Shown piece after piece: positions 1-6,835 of a stretch of 20,048 bases of DNA. The stretch comes from RGIG8748 sp045544515. GTDB taxonomy: Bacteria; Bacillota; Clostridia; UMGS1810. The notes below the pieces were generated by a model that made no database searches, was not told the origin of the DNA, and was given only the letters and a program-made list of their open reading frames with translations. The stretch spans positions 1-20,048 of the forward strand of contig JAZPZD010000007.1 in NCBI GenBank assembly GCA_045544515.1, written 5' to 3'. The translations under genes and the position numbers were made by a program. How positions within the stretch are numbered: the stretch's first letter is position 1; each line of letters begins with the position of its first letter.

Positions 1-1
1 A

Positions 2-754
2 GTTTCCCGTGGTGGCTCTTTGGTTTTTGCATGGATGAGTATGACAGGTGAAGAAAATCCGTTCTACGAATATTACGATGAAATACTCGATATCTGCCGT
101 GAATATGATGTTACCATTTCTCTTGGAGATGCTTGTCGCCCTGGATGTCTTGCAGACGCAAGTGATGTTTGTCAGATAGAAGAGCTTGTAAAACTTGGCG
201 AGCTTACAAAACGTGCTTGGGAAAAAGATGTTCAGGTTATGGTAGAAGGCCCGGGACATATGCCTCTTGATCAGATTGAAGCAAATATGAAATTGCAACA
301 GACGATTTGTATGGGTGCACCATTTTATGTGTTAGGACCAATCGTTACCGACATTGCTCCCGGCTATGACCATATAACTTCTGCAATCGGCGGAGCGATA
401 GCAGCATCTAAAGGTGCGGCGTTCCTTTGTTATGTAACTCCTGCAGAACACTTAGCTCTCCCAAATGTTGATGATGTAAAACAAGGAATTATAGCTTCAA
501 AAATTGCGGCGCATGCAGCCGACATTGCAAAGCATATTCCTCACGCAAGAGATATTGACGATACAATGGCAGATGCAAGAAGAAACTTTGATTGGGAAAA
601 ACAATGGGAATTTTCTATAGATCCTGAAACTGCAAAGAAAATCCGTGACGACAGAAAACCTGAAATTGAGGAAAGCTGTTCTATGTGCGGTAAGTTCTGT
701 GCAGTCAGAAGCATGAACAAAGCATTAAACGGCGAGCACATTGACATTTTATAA
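2..754 (+). CDS. thiC: Phosphomethylpyrimidine synthase ThiC, C-terminal part (gene cut by window start)
   Basis: ThiC is the radical SAM enzyme that rearranges aminoimidazole ribotide into hydroxymethylpyrimidine phosphate, the pyrimidine half of thiamin. The frame is already open at base 2 and reads SRGGS, a ThiC-typical stretch, so the true start lies outside the window. A TTG at base 20 is not the start. Family marks are CRPGC, the EGPGHMP block, the LGPIVTDIAPGYDHI block and the C-terminal iron-sulfur cysteines. The cysteines read CSMCGKFC, spaced CX2CX3C, one residue shorter than the CX2CX4C of the well-studied enzymes. A vitamin transporter S component follows after 21 bases, so the two probably share a transcript. 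Identity is very secure; only the start is missing. Confidence 0.95.
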   Translation, partial: VSRGGSLVFAWMSMTGEENPFYEYYDEILDICREYDVTISLGDACRPGCLADASDVCQIEELVKLGELTKRAWEKDVQVMVEGPGHMPLDQIEANMKLQQTICMGAPFYVLGPIVTDIAPGYDHITSAIGGAIAASKGAAFLCYVTPAEHLALPNVDDVKQGIIASKIAAHAADIAKHIPHARDIDDTMADARRNFDWEKQWEFSIDPETAKKIRDDRKPEIEESCSMCGKFCAVRSMNKALNGEHIDIL

Positions 755-775
755 AAACGAAAAGAGGAATGCGAA

Positions 776-1273
776 ATGAAAACAAAAACTCAAAAAATAG
801 TTATAGCATCTTTGCTTGCAGCTCTCTGCTGTGTCGCAACAATGATTATCAAAATACCATCACCGCTTAAAGGGTATCTGAATTTAGGTGATTGTGTAGT
901 GCTTCTTTCAGGATGGCTTTTATCACCAGCGTACGGATTTGCGGCTGCAGGTATCGGTTCTGCTCTTGCAGACATATTTTCAGGGTATATTGTGTATGCT
1001 CCTGCAACATTTGTTATTAAGGGCATTATGGCTATCATTGCACACTTCTGCTTTAAGTGTATGTATAATAAGCTTGGAAACACACCTTCAAGAATTATCG
1101 GCGGTGCATTGGCTGAGATTGAAATGATACTTGGATACTTCATATTTGAAGGATTTATGTATGGGTTTATGCCATCTGTTGTAAATATTCCCGCAAATGC
1201 AGTACAGGGTGTTGCAGGTCTTGTCATAGGGATAATTCTTGTGAAAATATTCGATAAAACAAAGATGTTCTAA
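776..1273 (+). CDS. ECF transporter S component (substrate-binding membrane subunit)
   Basis: This 165-residue, very hydrophobic protein has about five or six predicted membrane segments, the usual size and shape of an energy-coupling-factor S component. S components bind a vitamin and dock onto a shared EcfT/EcfA ATPase module, which is not in this window. The segments YLNLGD, LLSGWLLSP, GIGSALADIFSGY and the APATFVIKG block match the COG4720-like S-component group rather than ThiW or ThiT. The ATG at 776 follows a GAGG ribosome binding site. The gene lies 21 bases after thiC and ends at a strong terminator, so import of thiamin or its pyrimidine precursor is a reasonable inference from context. 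The substrate itself cannot be read from the sequence. Confidence 0.8.
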   Translation: MKTKTQKIVIASLLAALCCVATMIIKIPSPLKGYLNLGDCVVLLSGWLLSPAYGFAAAGIGSALADIFSGYIVYAPATFVIKGIMAIIAHFCFKCMYNKLGNTPSRIIGGALAEIEMILGYFIFEGFMYGFMPSVVNIPANAVQGVAGLVIGIILVKIFDKTKMF

Positions 1274-1292
1274 AAAAATAGTAAAATTGAGA

Positions 1293-1326
1293 AATAGCCT
1301 ATCGCTCCGAGAAGTGATAGGCTATT
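1293..1326. terminator. Bidirectional intrinsic terminator
   Basis: A hairpin with a 14-pair stem (1293-1306 with 1313-1326, one G-T pair) has a six-base loop. It sits between the convergent thiC-transporter unit and the anti-sigma gene. Beyond the arm on the minus strand there is a T-rich stretch; on the plus strand the following bases are only moderately T-rich. Confidence 0.8.
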
Positions 1327-1329
1327 CGT

Positions 1330-1977
1330 TTATCTTGTAAAATTACATTTCCAAGTTCCTGTTATGTGGAGAGGTGCGTCAGCTTTTGATAGACCGTACA
1401 TTTTTTCAATTACGATAGTGTATTCTTCGCCTGATTTGAGCTTTGCATCACTCAGAGAAAGATTAACTAATACCTTGCCGTCACTAACAGTTCCTTTATC
1501 TCCATCTTCTGCAGAAAGTTTGGTTTTAATGATTTCTTTATTATTGCTATCAAATATTTTGTATTCTGAAACTGTAATTTCCTGAATATAAGGGAAAGGT
1601 GCTTCTGTTGGATGTTCAAAGGTCAATTCTAAAGGAATAATAACATTGCTATTTTCGGGTGTTAATTCTAAAACATCAACCTTAATATCGTTAGTTGCGT
1701 TTTCATACTTAGTTCCGGTTATAGCTCCGTCAAAGCGAACGATGTCGCTGAAAAATCCCCTGATTGAGCTTGCCAAAGGTGTCATACATACGATGACAAG
1801 ACAAAGTGCTAAAACTGCAGCAATAGCCATAGTTCTTTTTATTGTGATTTTAGGTTTACTCATAGTGCGTTCCTCCATATTCTTAATTTCTTCATTCAGG
1901 TCGAAAGGAGCCTGCATGGTGTTTTTAGTTATGTTGGAATGTTCCCTTAATCTGCTTTCAAGTTCAGATATTTTCAT
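1330..1977 (-). CDS. Membrane-anchored anti-sigma-factor-like protein
   Basis: This 215-residue protein has a charged cytoplasmic N-terminus (about 1-48), one membrane helix (about 50-70, AIAAVLALCLVIVCM) and an extracytoplasmic domain of about 145 residues that looks beta-rich. That topology and the overlapping sigma gene just upstream identify it as the likely anti-sigma partner. It would hold the sigma factor at the membrane until an envelope signal releases it. The start ATG overlaps the sigma stop codon as ATGA (1974-1977), which implies translational coupling. I do not recognise the extracytoplasmic domain, so the signal is unknown. The N-terminus shows no clear zinc-binding ZAS motif. 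The role is inferred mainly from context and topology. Confidence 0.7.
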   Translation of the reverse strand: MKISELESRLREHSNITKNTMQAPFDLNEEIKNMEERTMSKPKITIKRTMAIAAVLALCLVIVCMTPLASSIRGFFSDIVRFDGAITGTKYENATNDIKVDVLELTPENSNVIIPLELTFEHPTEAPFPYIQEITVSEYKIFDSNNKEIIKTKLSAEDGDKGTVSDGKVLVNLSLSDAKLKSGEEYTIVIEKMYGLSKADAPLHITGTWKCNFTR

Positions 1978-2444
1978 TTATTCGCATCTCCTTCCAAAAG
2001 TGATTTTAACTCGTTCAATGCCTTTTTTGTTTTGTACTTTACGGTTGAAACGGGTAATTTCAATGTGCGTGCAACCTCGTCATAAGTCATATCGTTATAA
2101 AATCTGAGAGTTATGTATATTGATAACTTCGGACCAAGCTTGCATATACAATCCATTACTCCAATTTCATCTGAGGGCATATCGTAAAATACATTTAGGT
2201 TGTCGGTTAGTTCTTCGGTGAACCTTTGCTTTTTTAGATAATCCTTGCTCTTATTAATTACTATTCTTGTAAGCCAAGTTTTGAAAAACTCTTTATTATT
2301 CAGCGAGTTGAAAGATTTCAGTGCTGACAGAACAGCTTCCTGAACACAATCCTTTGCATCTTCGGTATTGTGCAGATAACCGAAAGCAATTAAGAACAAA
2401 GACTTTTCACACTCTTTATATTTCTGCTCGAACAGTTCGTACAA
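1974..2444 (-). CDS. RNA polymerase sigma factor, ECF type (sigma-70 family)
   Basis: This 156-residue protein has the two-domain build of ECF sigma factors. Region 2 is at about 8-72, with the FGYLHNTEDAKDCVQEA core that recognises the -10 element. Region 4 is at about 105-150, with a helix-turn-helix around YDEVARTLKLPVSTVKYKT that recognises the -35 element. It redirects RNA polymerase to a small regulon, probably including this operon. The start is a TTG (2442-2444), chosen because a strong AAAGGAGG lies seven bases before it and the protein then begins in register with region 2. The last four bases overlap the anti-sigma start. The targets of the sigma factor cannot be told from this window. 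Confidence 0.92.
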   Translation of the reverse strand: MYELFEQKYKECEKSLFLIAFGYLHNTEDAKDCVQEAVLSALKSFNSLNNKEFFKTWLTRIVINKSKDYLKKQRFTEELTDNLNVFYDMPSDEIGVMDCICKLGPKLSIYITLRFYNDMTYDEVARTLKLPVSTVKYKTKKALNELKSLLEGDANK

Positions 2445-2484
2445 CGTTGTGCCTCCTTTCGCTTTTGTAAAAGCTCTTACATCT

Positions 2485-2514
2485 ATTAGACGATTCAGAA
2501 AAGAAAAAAGTCAA
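2485..2514 (-). promoter_or_regulatory. Promoter of the sigma/anti-sigma operon
   Basis: Reading the minus strand, TTGACT (2514-2509) is followed after 18 bases by TCTAAT (2490-2485), about 40 bases before the sigma start. The -10 region reads CGTCTAAT, so an ECF-type CGTC element overlaps the sigma-70 -10 hexamer. Autoregulation by the encoded sigma factor is possible but not shown. Confidence 0.55.
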
Positions 2515-2587
2515 GTTGTTTTCATATATTATATAAAAAACTTTCAAGTAAAATGAGAAATATGTTTTAGAATCTACAGATAACAAC

Positions 2588-2619
2588 AAAGTGTCGGGCG
2601 TTTGTTTGCTTGACACTTT
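2588..2619. repeat. Inverted repeat, possible weak terminator
   Basis: AAAGTGTC (2588-2595) pairs with GACACTTT (2612-2619) around a 16-base loop. It lies just past the stop of the DUF6076-like fragment, the same place where the intact hairpin at 5442-5480 lies for the second copy. Neither side carries a clean T-run, so terminator function is uncertain. Confidence 0.4.
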
Positions 2620-2637
2620 ATTTATACATACATATGA

Positions 2638-2823
2638 TTAACTTTTTGTCCATTCATCATCCATAAACCATGTTTTGAACTCATTGGCAGAAATTTCATC
2701 CTTTCTGTATGCGATGAGTTTTTCTTTTCCTTTAATTTTCCAGACGTCAAATTCGAGCTTGAGAATAGGATTGCAAAGAGAGATGGTGCTATAACGCTTG
2801 CGTGCAGCATGAAATTCTACTTG
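2638..2823 (-). pseudogene. DUF6076-like gene, 3' fragment (first copy)
   Basis: The last 62 codons of a gene closely related to the one ending at 5496 are present here, including EFDVWKIKGKEKL and the terminal DDEWT. By hand alignment 2638-2823 matches 5496-5681 without gaps, with 28 mismatches, about 85 percent identity. Similarity stops abruptly at about 2823, so the zinc-ribbon part and everything N-terminal are absent. An open frame continues to 2871 but its extra residues are unlike the family. The next gene's promoter begins only about 40 bases beyond the break, so the breakpoint is close to the boundary of the fusion-gene unit. Confidence 0.75.
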
Positions 2824-2864
2824 ATAATATAACATGCATTTAAGTGTAAAAATATTGTTTAATA

Positions 2865-2893
2865 TTGTCATTTTTTATAGTATGTGATAAAAT
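2865..2893 (+). promoter_or_regulatory. Sigma-70-type promoter of the 819-residue fusion gene
   Basis: TTGTCA (2865-2870), a 17-base spacer and TAAAAT (2888-2893) lie about 55 bases before the start codon. Both hexamers are one base from consensus and the spacing is optimal. The promoter is inside the inserted unit, so the gene appears to carry its own expression signal. Confidence 0.75.
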
Positions 2894-2948
2894 GAATTTG
2901 TAATAAGTTGATGTAATTATACAAATTTTGTTGGAGAGGTGACATCTT

Positions 2949-5408
2949 ATGAGCATTGACAGATATAAGGTACTTGATTTGACTGGTGGTATAGGTGGAT
3001 TTTCTTCGGCATTTGAACAGGCGGAATTTGATGTTGTCTGTGCAATAGAAGGTGATTCTCAAAACGCTGATATATATAAAAGTTTAGTTAGAAATAATAA
3101 TTTAATAGAGGAGGATATACTGAATTTAGACGGCACAGGATTGCCTTATGCCGATATTATTACTGCTGATTTGACTTCTACAGTCAATATAAGAACTGCT
3201 GCTGAACTTAACAGAAGAAATGAACATATTTCTAATATTATATTAAACAGGATGCCAAAAATGTTTTTAGTTCGTGCTCCGTTGCAGTTTGTAAGAAATA
3301 ACGATGAGTCAATGTTTTTGTTGAGTATGGCTTTACAGAGAAGATATTATATAACATACTCTGTGTTTAGAGAGGCTGATTATTCCGGATTTCCGGTAAG
3401 CAGTAATCAACTGTACATAATAGGTATAGCCTCAGGTATACCTTTTGATACTTTTGAATTTCCACAGCCTATATATTTTTCATATTACAAAGACGTGTAT
3501 ACCGAAAATTATTCTGAAATTGATGAATGGTACAGAAAACACAATCCTGCGCTTGATTTTGGGGAAGAACCGGAAAAACACAAATATTATACAGTTAAGA
3601 AGCGAAAATTTGTGAAGTCTGAAACCATAGGTTATAATATGTTTGGAGGAACTTATTATACTGATGATTATGGTTTAAGACGAGTTACCCATAATGAATA
3701 TTCTATGCTGAAGGGTTATGGTTATTACAACTTTAATGAATGTAGTAACAAATTTAAAATGTACAGAAGAATAGCATCAGCACCTAATGTTTTTATTGTA
3801 AGAGCGTTAGCCGAAAGTGTGCTTAAGTATCTTCATGAAATTAACACTTCGGATTTAAAACCGAAACTCGAAGTCTTTGCAGAAAATGAATCCGGCAAAG
3901 ACCTCAAGAAAAGGCCAAGAAAAGATAAAGAAAATGATATCCGAAAAGATATTGTTTTTCCTAAGCAAAAATTACTTAATATACATATAGAAAAGCTTAA
4001 AGGGCTAAAAAACTTGGACATACCTATTGAGAAGAATTTGACAGCTATTATGGGAGTAAACGGTGCAGGGAAATCAACTGTTCTTCATGCATTGGCTTGT
4101 ATGTATTTGCCTAATGGAAACGGAAAATATTATCCGTTTAGTTTCTTTTTTACACCGACACCTGATTCAATATGGAACGGAAGTAGATTATCAATCACCT
4201 ATTTTGACGAAAACAAGCAGGATACATTTACTCGAGTGTATAAGAAAGAAAGTTCATGGACTCCATCGCGTTCAAACAAACCTGTACGCGATGTGTTTTA
4301 CATCGGCATTGATACAGGATTGCCAGAAATCGAAAAAGAACGACAGACTTCATTTATAGATTATTCTACCAACGAAGCTGAAGATAAAATTTCTGTAAGC
4401 ATAATAAATATGGCTGCTGATATACTGAATAAGGATTATAGGAATCTTGCGTATAATAAGACGAGAAAAAAAGAATTACTTGGAATACATACAAATTCGG
4501 GAATAAGGTATTCTTCATTAAGTATGGGCGCCGGCGAACAAAGATTGATTAAAATACTTAGGACTGTAATGATGGCACCTCAATATTCATTAATATTGAT
4601 TGATGAAATAGAACTTTTGCTTCACATACGTGCGCTTAAGCGATTGATTATAAACCTTTCTGCTATTGCTCAAAAAAGAAATCTTCAAATTATATTTACT
4701 ACACATTCTCCTGCTATGAATGTTTTGACTGACTATGTGGATATAAGATATTTACACCAATTACCTGAAAAGACTGTTATTTATGACACAATAAATCCTG
4801 ATCTTACTTATGAGTTAAGTGACAGTACAGAAAAGTGTATTGAGATTTTTGTTGAAGATTTATTGGCAGAAACTATAGTAAGAAAAGTTGCAAGAGATTT
4901 AAAATTAAGCGGAAAAGTTGATATAAGAAAATATGGTTCTATTAATAATGCGTTCACCTTGGCCGCTGCATTTATCCTTGAAGGAAGAAGTACACAAAAC
5001 ACTCTGGTTGTTTTGGATGGGGATAAGTACACATCGGCGTTGGAAAAAAATAAGGCAATTAAAAGAGTGTTGACAGGAACAGAGTATACGCATGAACAAA
5101 AGATTGACGAAGCAATTTCTGCTATTACTCAATTTAATCTTCCGGAAAGCACTGCTCCTGAGAAATTTATTCATTGTATGCTTGTTGACTTGGATATAGA
5201 CGATGAATTTGTTCAGTATGCCAAAGAAATAAATGCTGTTTCTGACAACCATGAATGGATTGATACAGTTGTAAACAGAATGGGAGAGAGGGAAGAAGTA
5301 GCTTTAAGCCGTATTATAGATATTGTTGCTACACATCCGTCTTGGAATAATTATATCGAGCCAATTCGAGAGTGGTTGATTGATAAAAAGGGAACCCTTG
5401 GATTATAG
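2949..5408 (+). CDS. Fusion: degenerate cytosine-C5 methyltransferase-like domain, ABC/OLD-type ATPase, TOPRIM-like C-terminus
   Basis: Residues 5-295 follow the order of a cytosine-C5 DNA methyltransferase. The SAM-site motif is YKVLDLTGGIGGFS (6-19) and E34 ends motif II. A late-motif block RRVTHNEYSMLKGYG (244-258) resembles RxLTxxE. The catalytic PCQ is absent (ADLTST, 73-78), ENV is replaced near 107-111, and the QxRxR site reads VSSNQLYIIG. Residues 300-335 are a charged linker. Residues 340-605 are an SMC/ABC-like ATPase: Walker A GVNGAGKST (369-377), signature-like LSMGAGEQR (524-532), Walker B LILIDEIE (548-555) and H-loop TTHSP (584-588). Residues 625-819 hold a TOPRIM-like acidic set, E636 and D690/D692. 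The start follows GGAGAGGTG. The gene stands alone, is A+T-rich, and ends at a strong terminator. A defence effector is inferred, not shown. Confidence 0.75.
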   Translation: MSIDRYKVLDLTGGIGGFSSAFEQAEFDVVCAIEGDSQNADIYKSLVRNNNLIEEDILNLDGTGLPYADIITADLTSTVNIRTAAELNRRNEHISNIILNRMPKMFLVRAPLQFVRNNDESMFLLSMALQRRYYITYSVFREADYSGFPVSSNQLYIIGIASGIPFDTFEFPQPIYFSYYKDVYTENYSEIDEWYRKHNPALDFGEEPEKHKYYTVKKRKFVKSETIGYNMFGGTYYTDDYGLRRVTHNEYSMLKGYGYYNFNECSNKFKMYRRIASAPNVFIVRALAESVLKYLHEINTSDLKPKLEVFAENESGKDLKKRPRKDKENDIRKDIVFPKQKLLNIHIEKLKGLKNLDIPIEKNLTAIMGVNGAGKSTVLHALACMYLPNGNGKYYPFSFFFTPTPDSIWNGSRLSITYFDENKQDTFTRVYKKESSWTPSRSNKPVRDVFYIGIDTGLPEIEKERQTSFIDYSTNEAEDKISVSIINMAADILNKDYRNLAYNKTRKKELLGIHTNSGIRYSSLSMGAGEQRLIKILRTVMMAPQYSLILIDEIELLLHIRALKRLIINLSAIAQKRNLQIIFTTHSPAMNVLTDYVDIRYLHQLPEKTVIYDTINPDLTYELSDSTEKCIEIFVEDLLAETIVRKVARDLKLSGKVDIRKYGSINNAFTLAAAFILEGRSTQNTLVVLDGDKYTSALEKNKAIKRVLTGTEYTHEQKIDEAISAITQFNLPESTAPEKFIHCMLVDLDIDDEFVQYAKEINAVSDNHEWIDTVVNRMGEREEVALSRIIDIVATHPSWNNYIEPIREWLIDKKGTLGL

Positions 5409-5441
5409 AAAGTGAATATTTTCATTATGTATTCAAATACA

Positions 5442-5480
5442 ATAAACACCCTATAAATTTAGAACTTATAGGGTGTTTAT
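5442..5480. terminator. Bidirectional intrinsic terminator
   Basis: A perfect 15-base stem (5442-5456 with 5466-5480) closes a nine-base loop between the convergent fusion gene and the DUF6076-like gene. The A/T-rich outer arms can serve as the U-tract in either direction. Confidence 0.85.
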
Positions 5481-5495
5481 CAATAAATATTATAA

Positions 5496-6110
5496 TTAAA
5501 CCCTTGTCCACTCATCATCCAAAAACCAATTTTTAAACTCATCGGCAGAAATTTCGCCATTTCTGTATGCGGTGAGTTTTTCTTTGCCTTTAATTTTCCA
5601 GACGTCAAATTCAGGTTTAAGAATAGGATTACGGAGAGAGCGGGTGCTATAACGCTTACGTGCAGCGTAAAATTCCACTTCAATGCCCGGTTGTTTGCTT
5701 TTGTAAGTGTTTACTGCGCCAATTGTTACACATTTATATTTGAATCCTGGCATTATTCTGTCGCAATATAGTGAATCCGGTCTTCCTTTTGGAATAAATG
5801 GCTTATTACAGTTTTTGCATAATTTAATGGGTAAATCTTTTTCCAATGAAGTGAATAAGTCATAATACATCAATTGCTCAGTTGAGCATTGTGAAATAGA
5901 GGATACTATGCTTCCTTCGTCAGTAAGTTTAGAATAAAAGAATTTTGAGTTGACAGAGTTTCCTAAATCTACACTGAGACAAGTAGGAAATTCTATCCTG
6001 AATAAATCTATTTTTCTTTTTGTATCTAATCCGTTAAGTCGATCAAGACCTTTAACCTCAGCAGGGGAGTTGCATATATCAAAAACATCTCTATATATTG
6101 TATCAGTAAG
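5496..6110 (-). pseudogene. DUF6076-like zinc-ribbon protein, 5'-truncated (second copy)
   Basis: The frame is open without interruption from about 6180 down to the stop at 5496. It encodes about 205 residues of plausible protein up to the junction near 6110. The recognisable part is C-terminal: CKNCNKPFIPKGRPDSLYCD, a treble-clef or ribbon-like zinc site, then ARKRYSTRS, EFDVWKIKGKEKL and the DDEWT end. This matches the general plan of DUF6076 proteins, whose function is not known to me. No ATG with a ribosome binding site precedes the conserved part. A TTG at 5871-5873 would give only 125 residues and no good binding site. Coding continues upstream of it until it meets a head-to-head BRO-type gene, so I read this as a gene that lost its 5' end. 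Confidence 0.6.
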
Positions 6111-6686
6111 AGAATAAGAACTGCGTGGAATGAGGAAACAGAAGAATGGTATTTTTCTGTTGTTGATGTAGTTGGTGTTTTAACGGACAGCCCAAATCCA
6201 AGAAAGTATTGGAGTGTTCTTAAAACTCGCCTTAAAAAAGAGGGAAATGAGTCGGCTACAAATTGTAGTCAACTGAAATTAAAATCACATACCGATGGCA
6301 AATCGTATAAGACGGATGTTGCCGACACTGAACAACTTTTACGAATTATTCAATCAATACCATCGCCAAAAGCAGAACCATTCAAATTATGGTTGGCACA
6401 AGTGGGTAGAGAAAGAATTGAGGAAACCATTGATCCTGAACTTACAATAGAAAGAGCACTTGAAACATATCTCAAAAAAGGTTACACAAGAGAGTGGATA
6501 AATCAAAGATTGCAAGCAATTTAGGTGAGAAAAGAATTGACAGATGAATGGGATGCAAGAGGGGTTCAAAAAGGTATTGAATATGCTATCCTGACAGATG
6601 AAATTACAAAAGCGTGGTCAGGAATGACAACAAGGAAATATAAAAATCTTAAAGGTCTGCAAAAAGAGATTAAGAGTGTAAAATAA
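6111..6686 (+). pseudogene. BRO/DinD-type phage antirepressor, truncated and with internal stop
   Basis: From about 6111 the plus strand reads RIRTAWNEETEEWYFSVVDV, the first strand of a BRO-N domain as in prophage antirepressors and DinD-like proteins. Conserved blocks follow: KYWSVLKTRLKKEG, LKLKSHTDGK, the IPSPKAEPFKLWLAQVGRER block and the TREWINQRLQAI block. A TAG at 6522-6524 then interrupts the frame. Family sequence resumes directly after it in the same frame (VRKELTDEWDARG, EITKAWSGMTTRKYKNLKGL) and stops at 6684-6686. The usual N-terminal residues and start codon are missing, and the C-terminus is shorter than in the family. The intact protein would bind DNA or a repressor in phage regulation. 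This copy is almost surely non-functional. Confidence 0.8.
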
Positions 6687-6741
6687 TTTTTAATATTGAT
6701 TGAGAGCTGTTGGAAAACAAAGCTTTTTTGTAGGCGAAATG

Positions 6742-6804
6742 TGTCCGTCAAATGAAATATAATGTATGTAAGACAGCACGGGCAGCTGTCTTAACATACG
6801 GACA
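6742..6804. repeat. Long interrupted inverted repeat upstream of the portal gene
   Basis: GTATGTAAGACAGC (6764-6777) pairs with GCTGTCTT-A-ACATAC (6785-6799, one bulged A) around the loop ACGGGCA. A second outer pair, TGTCCGT (6742-6748) with ACGGACA (6798-6804), partly competes with it. A TATAAT lies at 6758-6763 but I see no matching -35. It may be an operator, a leader hairpin or a recombination site. Confidence 0.6.
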
Positions 6805-6835
6805 TCTTTAAAATAACTGCAAAAAGGAGGTAATT

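Noticed and set aside
2638..2871. Intact 77-residue gene on the minus strand
   Set aside because: Only the last 62 codons match the family; the first residues are unrelated and A/T-rich.
2949..3860. Active DNA cytosine methyltransferase of a restriction-modification system
   Set aside because: PCQ, ENV and QxRxR are all missing, so base methylation by this domain is not credible.
5496..5873. Intact 125-residue DUF6076-like gene starting at the TTG at 5873
   Set aside because: The frame continues upstream as plausible coding sequence to the junction near 6110, and the TTG lacks a ribosome binding site.
6522..6524. TAG read-through or pyrrolysine recoding in the BRO-like gene
   Set aside because: The gene also lacks its start, and many neighbouring genes show no TAG read-through; simple decay is enough.
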